The notes below the pieces were generated by a model. The model worked only from the letters and a program-made list of their open reading frames with translations, was not told the DNA's origin and made no database searches. From positions 1 through 46,343 of the forward strand of contig MWCU01000082.1 in NCBI GenBank assembly GCA_002070205.1: a stretch of 46,343 nucleotides of DNA, given 5' to 3'. A program made the position numbers and the translations under genes. Of this stretch, positions 8,615-17,655 are shown piece after piece. Within the stretch, counting starts at the first letter, position 1, and each line of letters opens with the position of its first letter. The stretch is from Firmicutes bacterium ADurb.Bin182. GTDB taxonomy: Bacteria; Bacillota; Clostridia; Christensenellales; CAG-138.

Positions 8615-9547
8615 GTGCTGCAGATTTTTAAAACGGTCGAAGGCAAACTGACCGAGATCGACGAGATCCAGGACGGTTGCTGGGTACATTTAACGGATCC
8701 GAGCCCCTCCGAATGCAAAGTTGTGATAGACCGTCTCGCCCTTGAGCCCGATTATATAATAGCGGCGCTGGACGAAGAGGAAAGCCCGCGTATCGAAAAC
8801 GACGAGGGACAGACGCTCGTGATAGTCGACCTCCCGACGGTGCAGCCCGAAGGCGGGACTTTTCTTTATAACACCATACCGCTCGGCATCGTTCACTGCG
8901 AAAAAGCCCTAATCACGGTATGCCTTAAGGAAAGCACCATAATCGATAACTTTATCGAGGGCCGCGTAAGGGGTTTCTCAACCACAAAAAAAACGAGGTT
9001 CATCCTACAGATACTTTACAGGAACGCCTCGCGCTTCCTTCAATATCTGAAGCAGATCGACAAAGCGTCCACTTTGATCGAAAACGAGCTTCATAAATCC
9101 ATGAAAAACCGTGAGCTTATCCAGATGCTCAAACTGGAAAAGTCGCTCGTGTACTTCTCTACGTCGCTCACAGCGAATGAATTGGTGATGGAAAAGCTTT
9201 TAAAGAGCGAATACATCAAGAAGTATCCGGAGGATACGGAACTTCTGGAAGACGTAATAATCGAGAACAAACAGGCTATTGAAATGTGTAATATATACCG
9301 CGATATTTTAAGCGGCACAATGGACGCGTTTGCTTCAATAATTTCCAATAACCTGAACATCGTTATGAAGATGCTTGCCGCGATTACCATAGTGCTCGCG
9401 ATACCCAGCATCGTATCCGGATTTTTCGGCATGAATACCTGGGTGCCCCTGGAGGGAACGCCCGTGGGATTTTGGATCATCGTCGGGATCGCTATGGCAT
9501 TGTCCGCCGCAACTGCATTCCTGCTGTGGCGCAAAAAAATGTTTTAA
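8615..9547 (+). CDS. corA: CorA-family magnesium/divalent cation channel
   Basis: 310-residue inner-membrane protein with a large soluble N-terminal funnel domain and long helices, then two C-terminal transmembrane helices. The signature GMN occurs as FFGMNTWVP between them, the selectivity filter of CorA channels. The first helix is around IVLAIPSIVSGFFG and the second around IIVGIAMALSAATAFL, ending in the basic tail WRRKKMF-like (LLWRKKMF). The GTG at 8615 lies eight bases after AAGGAGG; the GTG at 8606 overlaps that site and is not preferred. It is the first gene of a plus-strand run reaching rlmH. Confidence 0.92.
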   Translation: MLQIFKTVEGKLTEIDEIQDGCWVHLTDPSPSECKVVIDRLALEPDYIIAALDEEESPRIENDEGQTLVIVDLPTVQPEGGTFLYNTIPLGIVHCEKALITVCLKESTIIDNFIEGRVRGFSTTKKTRFILQILYRNASRFLQYLKQIDKASTLIENELHKSMKNRELIQMLKLEKSLVYFSTSLTANELVMEKLLKSEYIKKYPEDTELLEDVIIENKQAIEMCNIYRDILSGTMDAFASIISNNLNIVMKMLAAITIVLAIPSIVSGFFGMNTWVPLEGTPVGFWIIVGIAMALSAATAFLLWRKKMF

Positions 9548-9618
9548 CTCGAAGTACGCGGGGCTGATAATAAAAAACGGCTGTGCGACATGTAATAAAG
9601 CTTAACGAGGAGCTGAAT

Positions 9619-10896
9619 ATGTCTGGTATCGAACCGTATTTCAAAATAAACGGCGGGAGGCGGCTTGAGGGCGAGGTCACCATTGGAGGCGCGAAAAACG
9701 CGGCTGTCGCCGTCATACCCGCGTCCATACTCGCGGGAGCTCCCTGCAGACTGGAAAACCTTCCTAAGATCGAGGACGTTTACACTCTCAAGGATATCCT
9801 CTCTTCAATGGGCGCAGACGTTGATTTCTCGCCCGACAGGGGAATGAACATCGACCCCCGGGAAATCGATAATTTCAGCGTTACGTTTGATATGGCCAGC
9901 AGCCTGAGAGCTTCTTATTATTTTTTGGGATCGCTTCTCGGGCGATACGGTCATGCCGAAATCGCGCTGCCGGGCGGGTGCTCAATAGGCTCGCGGCCCA
10001 TTGATCAGCATATCAAAGGAATGCGCGCGCTCGGGGCTGATGTCGTGATCGAGCGCGGAATAGTAAAAGCAAAAGCAAAAAAACTTGTCGGAAGCGAAAT
10101 CTATTTGGACATAGTCAGCGTCGGCGCTACGATAAACATCATGCTCGCCGCATGCAGGGCGGAGGGCACGACCACGATAAACAACGCGGCCAAAGAACCG
10201 CATGTTGTCGAAACGGCAAACTTTTTGAATATGATGGGAGCATCCGTCAAGGGAGCCGGTACGGATGTAATCAGAATAAACGGGACGAACGAACTTCACG
10301 GCTGCACCTACTCGATAATACCTGACCAAATAGAAGCGGGCACATTTATGATAGCGGCGGCTGCAACGCGCGGGGACGTGATAATTAAAAATGTTATCCC
10401 CACCCACCTTGAGGCTATCTGCGCGAAATTGATGGAATGCGGCGTATCGGTGACGCAGGGGGATGACGGCCGTGAATTTTTCATACATATAAAATCGGAT
10501 TCAAGGCCGCGCGCGGTCAACATAAAAACCTTGCCCTATCCCGGTTTTCCGACCGACCTCCAGCAGCCGATGATGGCGCTTTTATGCACGGCCCGCGGCA
10601 ATTCATTCATTGTCGAAAACATATTTGAAGAAAGATTCAATCACGTTGCCGAGCTTAGGCGAATGGGAGCCAATATCACCCTCAACGGAAGGACCGCAAT
10701 GGTCGAGGGCATCGATACGCTTGTTGGCGTACCCCTCAGGGCGACCGACCTTCGCGCAGGCGCGGCCCTTATAATTGCGGCATTGATGGCTGAGGGCGAA
10801 AGTACTATAAGCAACATTCGCTATGTGGACAGAGGGTATGAATACTTCGAATATAAGCTCAGAGCTCTGGGCGCGGATATACAAAGGATGGGATAA
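9619..10896 (+). CDS. murA: UDP-N-acetylglucosamine 1-carboxyvinyltransferase
   Basis: First committed step of peptidoglycan synthesis: transfer of enolpyruvate from PEP to UDP-GlcNAc in the cytosol. 425 residues, the normal family length. The substrate lysine lies in GGAKNA (Lys26) and the catalytic cysteine loop reads PGGCSIGSRP (Cys121), so the fosfomycin-sensitive Cys form is predicted. Two repeated inside-out alpha/beta domains are evident from the internal repeats. The ATG at 9619 has GAGGAG six bases upstream. Many Bacillota have two murA copies; which one this is cannot be told. The gene is 72 nt downstream of corA. Confidence 0.96.
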   Translation: MSGIEPYFKINGGRRLEGEVTIGGAKNAAVAVIPASILAGAPCRLENLPKIEDVYTLKDILSSMGADVDFSPDRGMNIDPREIDNFSVTFDMASSLRASYYFLGSLLGRYGHAEIALPGGCSIGSRPIDQHIKGMRALGADVVIERGIVKAKAKKLVGSEIYLDIVSVGATINIMLAACRAEGTTTINNAAKEPHVVETANFLNMMGASVKGAGTDVIRINGTNELHGCTYSIIPDQIEAGTFMIAAAATRGDVIIKNVIPTHLEAICAKLMECGVSVTQGDDGREFFIHIKSDSRPRAVNIKTLPYPGFPTDLQQPMMALLCTARGNSFIVENIFEERFNHVAELRRMGANITLNGRTAMVEGIDTLVGVPLRATDLRAGAALIIAALMAEGESTISNIRYVDRGYEYFEYKLRALGADIQRMG

Positions 10897-10944
10897 TCAA
10901 TCTTCGGCGCTTCCCGGACAAAACAAACTACCAAGGAGCATGGA

Positions 10945-11733
10945 ATGAAATTCTCTCCGCTGTTCAGCGGTTCATCGGGCAACTGTTCTTTTTTGGAAGC
11001 TGAAAACGTCAGACTGCTTATCGACGCGGGGCTTGCGGGCTGCACGGTTACAAACGCGCTTGCTAAAATAGGAGTCGCCCCCGAGACTTTGAACGCCATA
11101 TTAATAACTCACGAGCACAGCGACCATATAAGCGGTGTGGGCGTTTTGTCCCGCAAATACAAGCTGCCCGTATACGCAAACGAGCGGACATGGAACGCGA
11201 TGCGCGAAAAAATCGGCTATATCCCGCCGAAGCTTGTCAGGGTATTCGAGACCGACCGTGATTTTTATATTAAAGAGCTTAACGTGCTGCCTTTTTCCAC
11301 TCCCCATGACGCGGCGGAGCCGATTGGCTATTGCTTTTCGTACAGAAACAAAAAAGTCAGCATAATGACAGACATCGGGCATGTCACGAACAGAATGCTC
11401 GACATAATAGAGCATTCAAGCCTTTTGCTGCTGGAGGCCAATCACGACGTGGAAATGCTTCTCGCAGGCAGCTATCCTTACCACCTTAAGAGGCGCATAC
11501 TTTCGGATACGGGGCATCTGTCAAACGAAAATGCCGGTAAGGCTTTGGCAAAGCTGTATCTTAGGGGACTCCGGAACGTGATTTTGGGACATCTTTCCCG
11601 GGAAAACAATTTGGAGCCGCTGGCCTTGGAAACAGTAAAAATGGTTTTGAGGCAGGAGGATATCCCCGATACGGCGGTAAATATGGGATTGGCGCACAGA
11701 GACAGGCCTTCGGGCATTTACATTATTGATTGA
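10945..11733 (+). CDS. walJ: YycJ/WalJ-like MBL-fold hydrolase
   Basis: 262-residue metallo-beta-lactamase fold protein with the zinc motif HEHSDH (56-61), further His in STPHDAAEP and the late conserved GHLSRENN. These match the YycJ/WalJ family of putative 5'-3' exonucleases, which in Bacilli sits next to walRK; no two-component system is present here. The ATG follows AAGGAG (AACTACCAAGGAGC) and starts MKFSPLFSGSSGNC, the usual N-terminus of the family. It lies 48 nt after murA and 9 nt before the CPBP gene. Confidence 0.88.
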   Translation: MKFSPLFSGSSGNCSFLEAENVRLLIDAGLAGCTVTNALAKIGVAPETLNAILITHEHSDHISGVGVLSRKYKLPVYANERTWNAMREKIGYIPPKLVRVFETDRDFYIKELNVLPFSTPHDAAEPIGYCFSYRNKKVSIMTDIGHVTNRMLDIIEHSSLLLLEANHDVEMLLAGSYPYHLKRRILSDTGHLSNENAGKALAKLYLRGLRNVILGHLSRENNLEPLALETVKMVLRQEDIPDTAVNMGLAHRDRPSGIYIID

Positions 11734-11742
11734 GGTAACGCG

Positions 11743-12711
11743 ATGGACCAAACAAGACAGGCCGGCCGGCTATTTCTTATCGTAGTCATTTTATTTCTGA
11801 CAGGAAGCTTTATTCTTTCGATATTTGCAAGCAATGAAGACATTCTGCAGCTTTACGCATTGAATGCGCTTTTTATTTCTTTATTCTGCATGTATGTCCC
11901 GGCGCTGTCTTTTATGAAGGCTCATCCGGATATCGATTACGGCAGGAACCGCATAACGTTTTCACAAACCATGCTCAGCATATTGCTCGGCATAAGCGCT
12001 TTCCTTTTAAGTACCGGAATAGGCGGATTTATGAGCCTTTTAGCTGAAACCCTCGGGCTTCCGGAAATGACGGCGCCGCTTCCGCGCATGCAGGGCTGGC
12101 GGGCTATAGCCTCCGTAATCGTAGTATGCGTCGTTCCCGCCATTGCCGAAGAACAGCTTTTCAGAGGCGTTTTGCTCAACGCCTGGAGGCCTTTTGGACG
12201 AAGAAAAGCGATTTTGCTTTCCTCCGTACTTTTCGCTCTTATGCACGGCGATCCCGTCGCCATCCCTTCCGTTTTTGCGCTGGCGTGGCTGCTTGGCTCT
12301 TTGAGCTACAGCACAGGCTCCGTTTATCCCTCCATGACGCTTCATATGACAAACAATTTCATCGCGCTTGTGCTTAACGAATTGCTGTTGCAAAACAGCT
12401 CTTTGGCCGACTCTCCGGCGGTAAGCACGGGCGAAGCCCTTCTGACCTGCTCGCTGTATACATGCATAGGCTTGCTGTTCACGATTATAAACTATAGAAA
12501 GCTTGTTCTGAGCATCAGGCGGTCAAGGGAGGAGCAAGCCGGGGAACGGCCTCCCGAACCTATGCAAACCCCTCCCTCATCGGATGAAGGAAACGGACAA
12601 AAAGCGCTTACGCTTCCGGTCGTTATCAGCCTTGTACTGCTTCTGGGGCTTGTCGCGCTCTACTTTTTCAGCATGACCGGGAAAATCGCTTTGCAGTTTA
12701 CGGGGAAATAA
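11743..12711 (+). CDS. CPBP-family intramembrane protease homologue
   Basis: 322-residue polytopic membrane protein. Motif 1 of the CPBP (CAAX protease and bacteriocin-processing) family is present as EEQLFRG (136-142), and the motif-2 His as LMHGD (His168). At least six hydrophobic helices are visible, with a short acidic, proline-rich cytoplasmic loop near residues 255-285 and a last helix near the C-terminus. Family members cleave or protect membrane-embedded peptides; the substrate here is unknown. It is 9 nt after walJ and overlaps rlmH by one base (TAATG). Confidence 0.85.
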   Translation: MDQTRQAGRLFLIVVILFLTGSFILSIFASNEDILQLYALNALFISLFCMYVPALSFMKAHPDIDYGRNRITFSQTMLSILLGISAFLLSTGIGGFMSLLAETLGLPEMTAPLPRMQGWRAIASVIVVCVVPAIAEEQLFRGVLLNAWRPFGRRKAILLSSVLFALMHGDPVAIPSVFALAWLLGSLSYSTGSVYPSMTLHMTNNFIALVLNELLLQNSSLADSPAVSTGEALLTCSLYTCIGLLFTIINYRKLVLSIRRSREEQAGERPPEPMQTPPSSDEGNGQKALTLPVVISLVLLLGLVALYFFSMTGKIALQFTGK

Positions 12712-13190
12712 TGAAAATCAAGCTTTTATGCATCGGAAAACTGAAAGAAAAATACTATGCCGAGGCCGCAGCCGAATTTCAAAAAAGGCTTGCGCGCTAT
12801 TGCAGTTTAGAAATTATAGAGCTTCCCGATGAAAAAGCGCCCGAGAACTTAAGCCCGCTGCAAAAAGAACAAATCAAAAAAGCGGAAGGCGAGCGGCTGC
12901 TCTCGCATGTCGGCTCTTGTGAATTCGCAATCGCGCTGATGATCGAAGGAGAAAAGCTCTCTTCCGAAAAATTCGCAGAAAAGATGGACGGGTGGATGAA
13001 CTCCGGAAAAAGCGGAATCTGTTTCATGGTGGGCGGCTCGCTCGGATTGTCCGTTGAAGCGAGAAACAGAGCGGACTTCATTCTAAGCTTTTCGGACATG
13101 ACTTTCACGCATCAAATGTTCAGAATAATGCTTCTTGAACAAGTATACCGCGCGTTCAAAATAATCAGGAACGAAACTTATCATAAATAA
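12711..13190 (+). CDS. rlmH: 23S rRNA (pseudouridine-1915-N3)-methyltransferase
   Basis: SPOUT-class methyltransferase of 159 residues, the exact usual size. The SAM-binding knot region reads FMVGGSLG (105-112), and the C-terminal FSDMTFTHQMFR and LLEQVYRAFKI stretches with the closing NETYHK are diagnostic. It modifies pseudouridine 1915 in helix 69 of the 70S ribosome. The start overlaps the stop of the CPBP gene by one base, so translation is coupled. Confidence 0.97.
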   Translation: MKIKLLCIGKLKEKYYAEAAAEFQKRLARYCSLEIIELPDEKAPENLSPLQKEQIKKAEGERLLSHVGSCEFAIALMIEGEKLSSEKFAEKMDGWMNSGKSGICFMVGGSLGLSVEARNRADFILSFSDMTFTHQMFRIMLLEQVYRAFKIIRNETYHK

Positions 13191-13226
13191 CGGGCATGGA
13201 AGAGCGGGCATAATTAAGGTATGCAA

Positions 13227-13799
13227 ATGAAGAAATGCGAGCATCCCGTCGATAAAAGAAAATGGTATCCTTCGCTTATCCCGGGCGTCGTGGTTCTTGT
13301 TTCAACTTGCGATTCGGAAGGAACGCCTGATATCACGCCTAAAAGCTGGCTGCAGATGGCCTCATTCGAACCGCTTGTTCTGATGTTTTCAGGAACCAAG
13401 GATAATACTACCGAGAAAAACATAATGGAGAACAAATGTTTCTGCGTCAATTTTCTGGATCCTTCAAATATTTCAAAAGCAAATCGATGTATACAATGGC
13501 ACGGCGCCGAAAGGATTGAAAAGTCTGGATTCAATATTGTCAAATCAAATAGAGTAAATGCTCCCCTTGTTTCTGACTGCAGGGCGCATTTGGAATGCAA
13601 TCTGTATGATACGAAACAAATCGGCAGCGGCTTCATCGTTTTCGGTGAAATCGTTGCGGCATCTGTCTGGGATAAAGTCTTAACGGCAGAGGAGAAGGAC
13701 AGGTATTCATTGCTGGATTTGATTGTTTATCTTGAAGAAGGCGTGTTTTCAAAAACAGATAATAGTATTTATTGCGATAATCGGCGAGACTTATCGTAA
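13227..13799 (+). CDS. Flavin reductase-like domain protein
   Basis: About 190-residue FMN-binding split-barrel protein. The segment VVLVSTCDSEGTPDITPKSW and the following EPLVLMFSGTKDNTTEKNI correspond to the family's FMN-binding strands. Such proteins bind FMN and act as flavin reductases or FMN-dependent oxidoreductases; the partner is unknown. The ATG at 13227 is preferred because AAGG lies seven bases upstream; an ATG at 13221 adds two residues. It starts 36 nt after rlmH. Its end abuts the remnant of a GNAT gene, so the extreme C-terminus could have been altered by a deletion at that junction. Confidence 0.85.
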   Translation: MKKCEHPVDKRKWYPSLIPGVVVLVSTCDSEGTPDITPKSWLQMASFEPLVLMFSGTKDNTTEKNIMENKCFCVNFLDPSNISKANRCIQWHGAERIEKSGFNIVKSNRVNAPLVSDCRAHLECNLYDTKQIGSGFIVFGEIVAASVWDKVLTAEEKDRYSLLDLIVYLEEGVFSKTDNSIYCDNRRDLS

Positions 13800-14002
13800 A
13801 TGAGGAAAATACGGATTTAATGACTTCTTTGTCGCCAAGTGAAAAATCCATGGCATGGCTGAAATCCTTCGAATACGTTGCCGATTTCTTTATATCCGTA
13901 TCCAACGAGAACGATCCGGCATTGCGCTTCTATACGGGCAAAGGCTTTAGAATAAGCCATGAGATAATGGACGGATTTATTACGGTATTGAGAAATCCCT
14001 GA
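13790..14002 (+). pseudogene. Truncated GNAT acetyltransferase remnant
   Basis: The frame encodes only the C-terminal part of a GNAT acyltransferase: NENDPALRFYTGKGFR is the classical beta6-beta7 end of the fold and is followed by a normal ending. There is no acetyl-CoA binding loop (Q/RxxGxG/A) before it and no ribosome site before the ATG at 13820. The same frame is open back to about 13790, inside the end of the flavin reductase gene. A 5' deletion that fused the remnant to its neighbour explains this best. Confidence 0.65.
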
Positions 14003-14060
14003 TTTTTTCCGGCTTAAAGGGTTATAATTTACGGTGCGAATAAAAAAAGGAGAAATCGCG

Positions 14061-14480
14061 ATGCCTGTCTACCCTTATATAGTATTCAACGGCAACTGCC
14101 GCGAAGCGGTGGAATTTTACGCTGCTGTTTTTGAAACGGAAAAAACTAAGATATTGACATTCGGCGAAGTCCCTCCCGATCCGGATTATCCGATCCTCGA
14201 GGATGCGAAGGACCTCGTCATCCATACGAGCCTCAACATAAAAGGAAGCAAAGTGATGTTTTCCGATGCGCTCCCCGGAGCGGATTATAGCCCGGGAAAT
14301 AATATCAGCCTCACTGTCGTCAGCAGTAACCTCGATGATATCTTATACCTGTATAACCGGCTCAAAGAGGGCGGCTCAGTGGATATGGAGCTTCAGGAGA
14401 CGTTCTGGAGCAAATACTACGCATCGCTGAGGGACAAATTCGGGGTGCTTTGGCAGTTGAATTATGAAGAAAGCATTTAA
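14061..14480 (+). CDS. VOC-family protein (PhnB-like)
   Basis: 139-residue glyoxalase/bleomycin-resistance fold (vicinal oxygen chelate) protein of the PhnB/YjdN type, beginning MPVYPYIVFNGNCREAVEFY and ending with GVLWQLNY, both typical. The beta-alpha-beta-beta-beta repeats are recognisable. Function in this subgroup is mostly unknown and metal ligands cannot be assigned with certainty. The start is the ATG at 14061, preceded by AAAGGAG; an ATG nine codons earlier lies upstream of that site. It stands alone between the GNAT remnant and a convergent DUF998 gene. Confidence 0.85.
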   Translation: MPVYPYIVFNGNCREAVEFYAAVFETEKTKILTFGEVPPDPDYPILEDAKDLVIHTSLNIKGSKVMFSDALPGADYSPGNNISLTVVSSNLDDILYLYNRLKEGGSVDMELQETFWSKYYASLRDKFGVLWQLNYEESI

Positions 14481-14544
14481 TGAAAATGCGGCGGCAAAAG
14501 ACCTGCGGATATGACAAAATGCCCGTGCCGGCAAAATTATTTAT

Positions 14545-15144
14545 CTACATTTCCTTTTTATAAAGTCTCATTCTTTCAAGCATGAATATCAACCATGCGA
14601 AAGTAATGATAAAAATCGCTCTCTGCCATATGCCGGAGAAATCCGGAAAGTAAAACATCAAGACGGAAAGGAACGTTGCCGCAAGTCCGGCGGATATATC
14701 CATTATCCTGTGCCTTGCGGCTTTTTCAATAAAAGCTGATGAAACCGCATAAATGACGAATGAAAATCCAACAGCTGTCGCAAATACAGAATGCAGTTTG
14801 TCTTCCGCAGAATCAAAGCTGACCCCCTCAATAATCGGCGCATGCTGAAATATCCCCGCAAATACAAGACTCAATCCGAAAACGCTCAATATCGCTTTTT
14901 GAAACCAAAACTTCCCCAAATGCAGCCACGCTTCCAATACGCACAATATCCCTACCAATATAAAACATGCATTCATGATCCATGCATTATTTGCATTCTG
15001 CGCTCCCAGATGACTTGCGGTATTTTTAATAATCGAATATGTTTCGACGCTGTAAAACGGAAGTATGAACGTAACGAGCAGCATCAATAAAAATGAAAAC
15101 AACAACTATCTGAATTCGGAAAACCTGCTTATTCTCCGTATCAT
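14545..15144 (-). pseudogene. DUF998-family membrane protein with in-frame TAG at codon 13
   Basis: A 186-residue, six-helix hydrophobic protein of the DUF998 type (ASHLGAQNA near the N-terminus, FQHAPIIEG mid-protein) is open from 15105. Just upstream, in the same frame, an ATG at 15144 with a GGGGGAAG ribosome site starts MIRRISRFSEFR, then a TAG at 15106-15108, then LLFSFLLMLL. No ribosome site precedes the TTG at 15105. The gene therefore looks intact except for one nonsense codon. Reinitiation at TTG or an internal ATG (15087), a sequencing error, or true inactivation are all possible. Confidence 0.65.
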
Positions 15145-15219
15145 TTTTTCTTCCCCCTGAAAATGCCCGTCGCTTTCAACGCAACGCCGCTGCTTTATGA
15201 TATGAGGCGTCCCTTTATA

Positions 15220-16008
15220 TTAAATCAGCCTGTCTTTTCGAAAACCCGATGATATAAACCGCCATGCCGCCTTTCTGTTTGTCAGCCAGGCGATTTGAAC
15301 GTTATTCCTTGTATTGGCGAGTATTTTCGGTACGAAATATTTCGCGACCGTTTCGGGTCTGTCCGCCAAAATGTTGAATATCTTCCTGAACTTTTCATCC
15401 GATATGACTTCGGATCGTTCTCCGTCCGGAGTTTTTGTGATGAAATCGGTCAGCATCATTCCCGGCGATAATCGTCCCGCTATTACGCCGGTACCGTCCA
15501 GCTCCGCCGCAAGGCCTTTCATAAAGTAAGTCAATGCGCATTTTGTTGTCCCGTAAAGTATTGTCTTTATCTGTATCATATTGTTGGAGCCCAGACCCTC
15601 CATGCTGTATATCGCGCCATGTCCCTGTTTTATCATTCCCGATGCGGCGATTTGAGAACCGTATATCATGCCCGTAATATTTGTTTTGATAACGTTCTCG
15701 GTATATGTTTCGCCTGTTTCCCACGAATAAATATGCGGCGCGTTTTGTCCCGCATTATTGATCCATATGTTCACGCTGCCCCAGCGTTCCAATGAGGCAT
15801 CCCAAAGTCGTTTCAAGCTTTCCTTTTCCTGCACGTTGCATTGAATATATACGTACTTCCCTTCAAAAGCCGACAGTTCCCTTAGGTTCGCTTCCGGCAT
15901 GGAAGCACTTCTGCCGGACAGCGTAACATTACATCCTTCCTTAAGAAACTCCCTTGCCATTGAAAAACCGATGCCTCGCGTACTGCCGGTTATAACCACG
16001 TTTTTCAT
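15220..16008 (-). CDS. Short-chain dehydrogenase/reductase (SDR)
   Basis: 262-residue classical SDR with the Rossmann motif TGSTRGIG (7-14), the NNAG structural motif and the catalytic YxxxK as YGTTK. The Arg after the first glycine motif and the following SGRS suggest NADP(H) preference by inference. The C-terminal part (RFISSGFRKDRLI) is longer and more basic than in many fatty acyl SDRs. The substrate is unknown. GAGGAGGG precedes the ATG. It is transcribed in the same direction as the liv genes but is separated from them by a hairpin at 16039-16071. Confidence 0.9.
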   Translation of the reverse strand: MKNVVITGSTRGIGFSMAREFLKEGCNVTLSGRSASMPEANLRELSAFEGKYVYIQCNVQEKESLKRLWDASLERWGSVNIWINNAGQNAPHIYSWETGETYTENVIKTNITGMIYGSQIAASGMIKQGHGAIYSMEGLGSNNMIQIKTILYGTTKCALTYFMKGLAAELDGTGVIAGRLSPGMMLTDFITKTPDGERSEVISDEKFRKIFNILADRPETVAKYFVPKILANTRNNVQIAWLTNRKAAWRFISSGFRKDRLI

Positions 16009-16038
16009 AAACAGCCCTCCTCACTGAGTAAAGTATCA

Positions 16039-16071
16039 AGCCCACCTTCCGAAAAACGAAGACGGTGGGCT
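16039..16071 (-). terminator. Hairpin at the end of the liv operon
   Basis: Perfect 8-bp inverted repeat AGCCCACC (16039-16046) / GGTGGGCT (16064-16071) between livF and the SDR gene. The inner sequence can extend the stem (CTTCG/CGGAAG). On the minus strand it is followed by a weakly T-rich stretch rather than a real T-run, so termination is likely but may be leaky. Confidence 0.55.
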
Positions 16072-16121
16072 GTTGATTCTATTATGCACACTGGAAAGCC
16101 TTTAAACCGGAGCGGAACGGT

Positions 16122-16820
16122 TCACGCACCCAGGTACGCAGCCTTGACCCCCTCGTTCGTCAAAAGCTCATATCCGGTGCCCGTGAGCGTTATGCGCCCG
16201 GTTTCCATGACATACCCGATATCGGCGGTTTTCAATGCCATGTTTGCGTTCTGCTCGATAAGGAGTATGGTTACGCCCTGCCTGTTTATCTCTTTTATTA
16301 TTTCAAATATATCCCGGACGATAAGCGGAGCAAGGCCGAGCGACGGCTCATCCATCATGATAAGCTTCGGGCGGCTCATAAGCGCCCGGCCGACCGAAAG
16401 CATTTGCTGCTCCCCGCCGGAAAGAGTACCGCCGAGCTGCCATGAACGCTCCTTAAGGCGCGGAAACAGATCGAATATCCATTTCAGGTCCTCGTCAAGG
16501 CTTTCGGTACGCAGATAGGCGCCTATCTTCAGGTTTTCAAGGACGGTGAGATCGGAGAATATCTTCCTTCCCTCGGGTACCATTGTGATGCCCCGGGCTA
16601 CGATAGCGGCGGGGTCCTTTCCGGTGATATCCTCGCCGAGAAACTCTATGCTTCCGCTTCGCGGCTTTATAAGGCCCGCGATACACCGGAGCGTGGTGCT
16701 TTTGCCTGCGCCGTTAGCGCCGATTAGAGTTACGATACCGCCCTGTTCTATCGAGAAGGATATTCCCTTAACGGCCTCTATGCCGCCGTAATTGATTTTG
16801 AGGTTATTAACTTTAAGCAT
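16122..16820 (-). CDS. livF: Branched-chain amino acid ABC transporter ATPase LivF
   Basis: 232-residue ABC ATPase: Walker A GANGAGKST, signature LSGGEQQM, Walker B LIMMDEPSLGL with the following switch His replaced in the usual LivF context (LLIEQNANMAL). Length and the early KVNNLKINYGGIEAVKGISF are typical of LivF. It pairs with LivG to drive uptake through LivHM at the cytoplasmic membrane. Its start overlaps the livG end by eight bases. It is the last gene of the liv operon. Confidence 0.94.
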   Translation of the reverse strand: MLKVNNLKINYGGIEAVKGISFSIEQGGIVTLIGANGAGKSTTLRCIAGLIKPRSGSIEFLGEDITGKDPAAIVARGITMVPEGRKIFSDLTVLENLKIGAYLRTESLDEDLKWIFDLFPRLKERSWQLGGTLSGGEQQMLSVGRALMSRPKLIMMDEPSLGLAPLIVRDIFEIIKEINRQGVTILLIEQNANMALKTADIGYVMETGRITLTGTGYELLTNEGVKAAYLGA

Positions 16821-17655
16821 CTTCCGCCACCCCCAAATACGCCTCGATCACGCGCTTGTCCTTCTGCACCTCTGCCGCCGTGCCGTGAGCGATAAGCTTG
16901 CCGAAGTCCAGAACATAGATCCTGTCGGAAATGCGCATAACAAGGTCCATATGGTGCTCTATCAAAAACACCGTAAGCGCATATTTATCTTTGATCTGCA
17001 CGATGAAATCCGCAAGTTCCTGCGTTTCCTGCGGATTCATTCCCGCCGCGGGCTCATCAAGCAGCAAAAGCTTCGGATCCGTTGCAAGTGCTCTCGCTAT
17101 CTCAAGCCGCCTTTGAACGCCGTAGGGAAGACTGCTTGCAAGTTCATCCTTAACGCCGAGGAGTCCCTGCTCTTCAAGAAGCGCAAGGGATTCTTCCCTG
17201 ACGCGCCTCTCCTCCATGAAGTTCAGGCGGAATGTCGCGGTCAAAAAATTCTGTTTCATCCGCATATGCTTTGCTATAAGCACGTTCTCAAACACCGTCA
17301 AATTCTTGAACAGGCGGATGTTCTGGAATGTGCGGGCTATTCCGAGCTTTGTTATCTTGTCCGGGGTCTGGCTTACCACCTTCGTACAGAATTCCCTGTT
17401 CTGGCCCGCATACAGCTTTTTCATTTTGCCCCTGGGATGATTGGAAACTATGGTTTCCCCGAAAAAGCTGACCAAACCGTTGGTAGGCTCGTATACTCCC
17501 GTGATGCAGTTGAACGCGGTAGTTTTACCCGCGCCGTTTGGCCCTATCAGCGCCACTATCTCGCCCTTGTTTACGTCGACCGTCAAATTATCGACTGCCA
17601 CAACGCCGCCGAACTGCATGGTTACGTTTTCTATATGAAGAACATTCTCTCTCAT
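16813..17655 (-). CDS. livG: Branched-chain amino acid ABC transporter ATPase LivG
   Basis: 280 residues with Walker A GPNGAGKTT, a LivG-type signature written LPYGVQRRLEIARAL, Walker B LLLLDEPAAGMNP and the switch His in LIEHHMDLVM. The insertion between Walker A and the signature (about residues 75-135) is the usual LivG extra helical part. It overlaps livM by four bases (ATGA) and livF by eight, so all three are translationally coupled. A long plus-strand frame across this gene is only an antisense shadow. Confidence 0.94.
   Translation of the reverse strand: MRENVLHIENVTMQFGGVVAVDNLTVDVNKGEIVALIGPNGAGKTTAFNCITGVYEPTNGLVSFFGETIVSNHPRGKMKKLYAGQNREFCTKVVSQTPDKITKLGIARTFQNIRLFKNLTVFENVLIAKHMRMKQNFLTATFRLNFMEERRVREESLALLEEQGLLGVKDELASSLPYGVQRRLEIARALATDPKLLLLDEPAAGMNPQETQELADFIVQIKDKYALTVFLIEHHMDLVMRISDRIYVLDFGKLIAHGTAAEVQKDKRVIEAYLGVAEDA

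Noticed and set aside
15106..15108. Pyrrolysine at the TAG of the DUF998 gene
   Set aside because: Unrelated family, no pyl genes in view; a nonsense mutation or sequence error is simpler.
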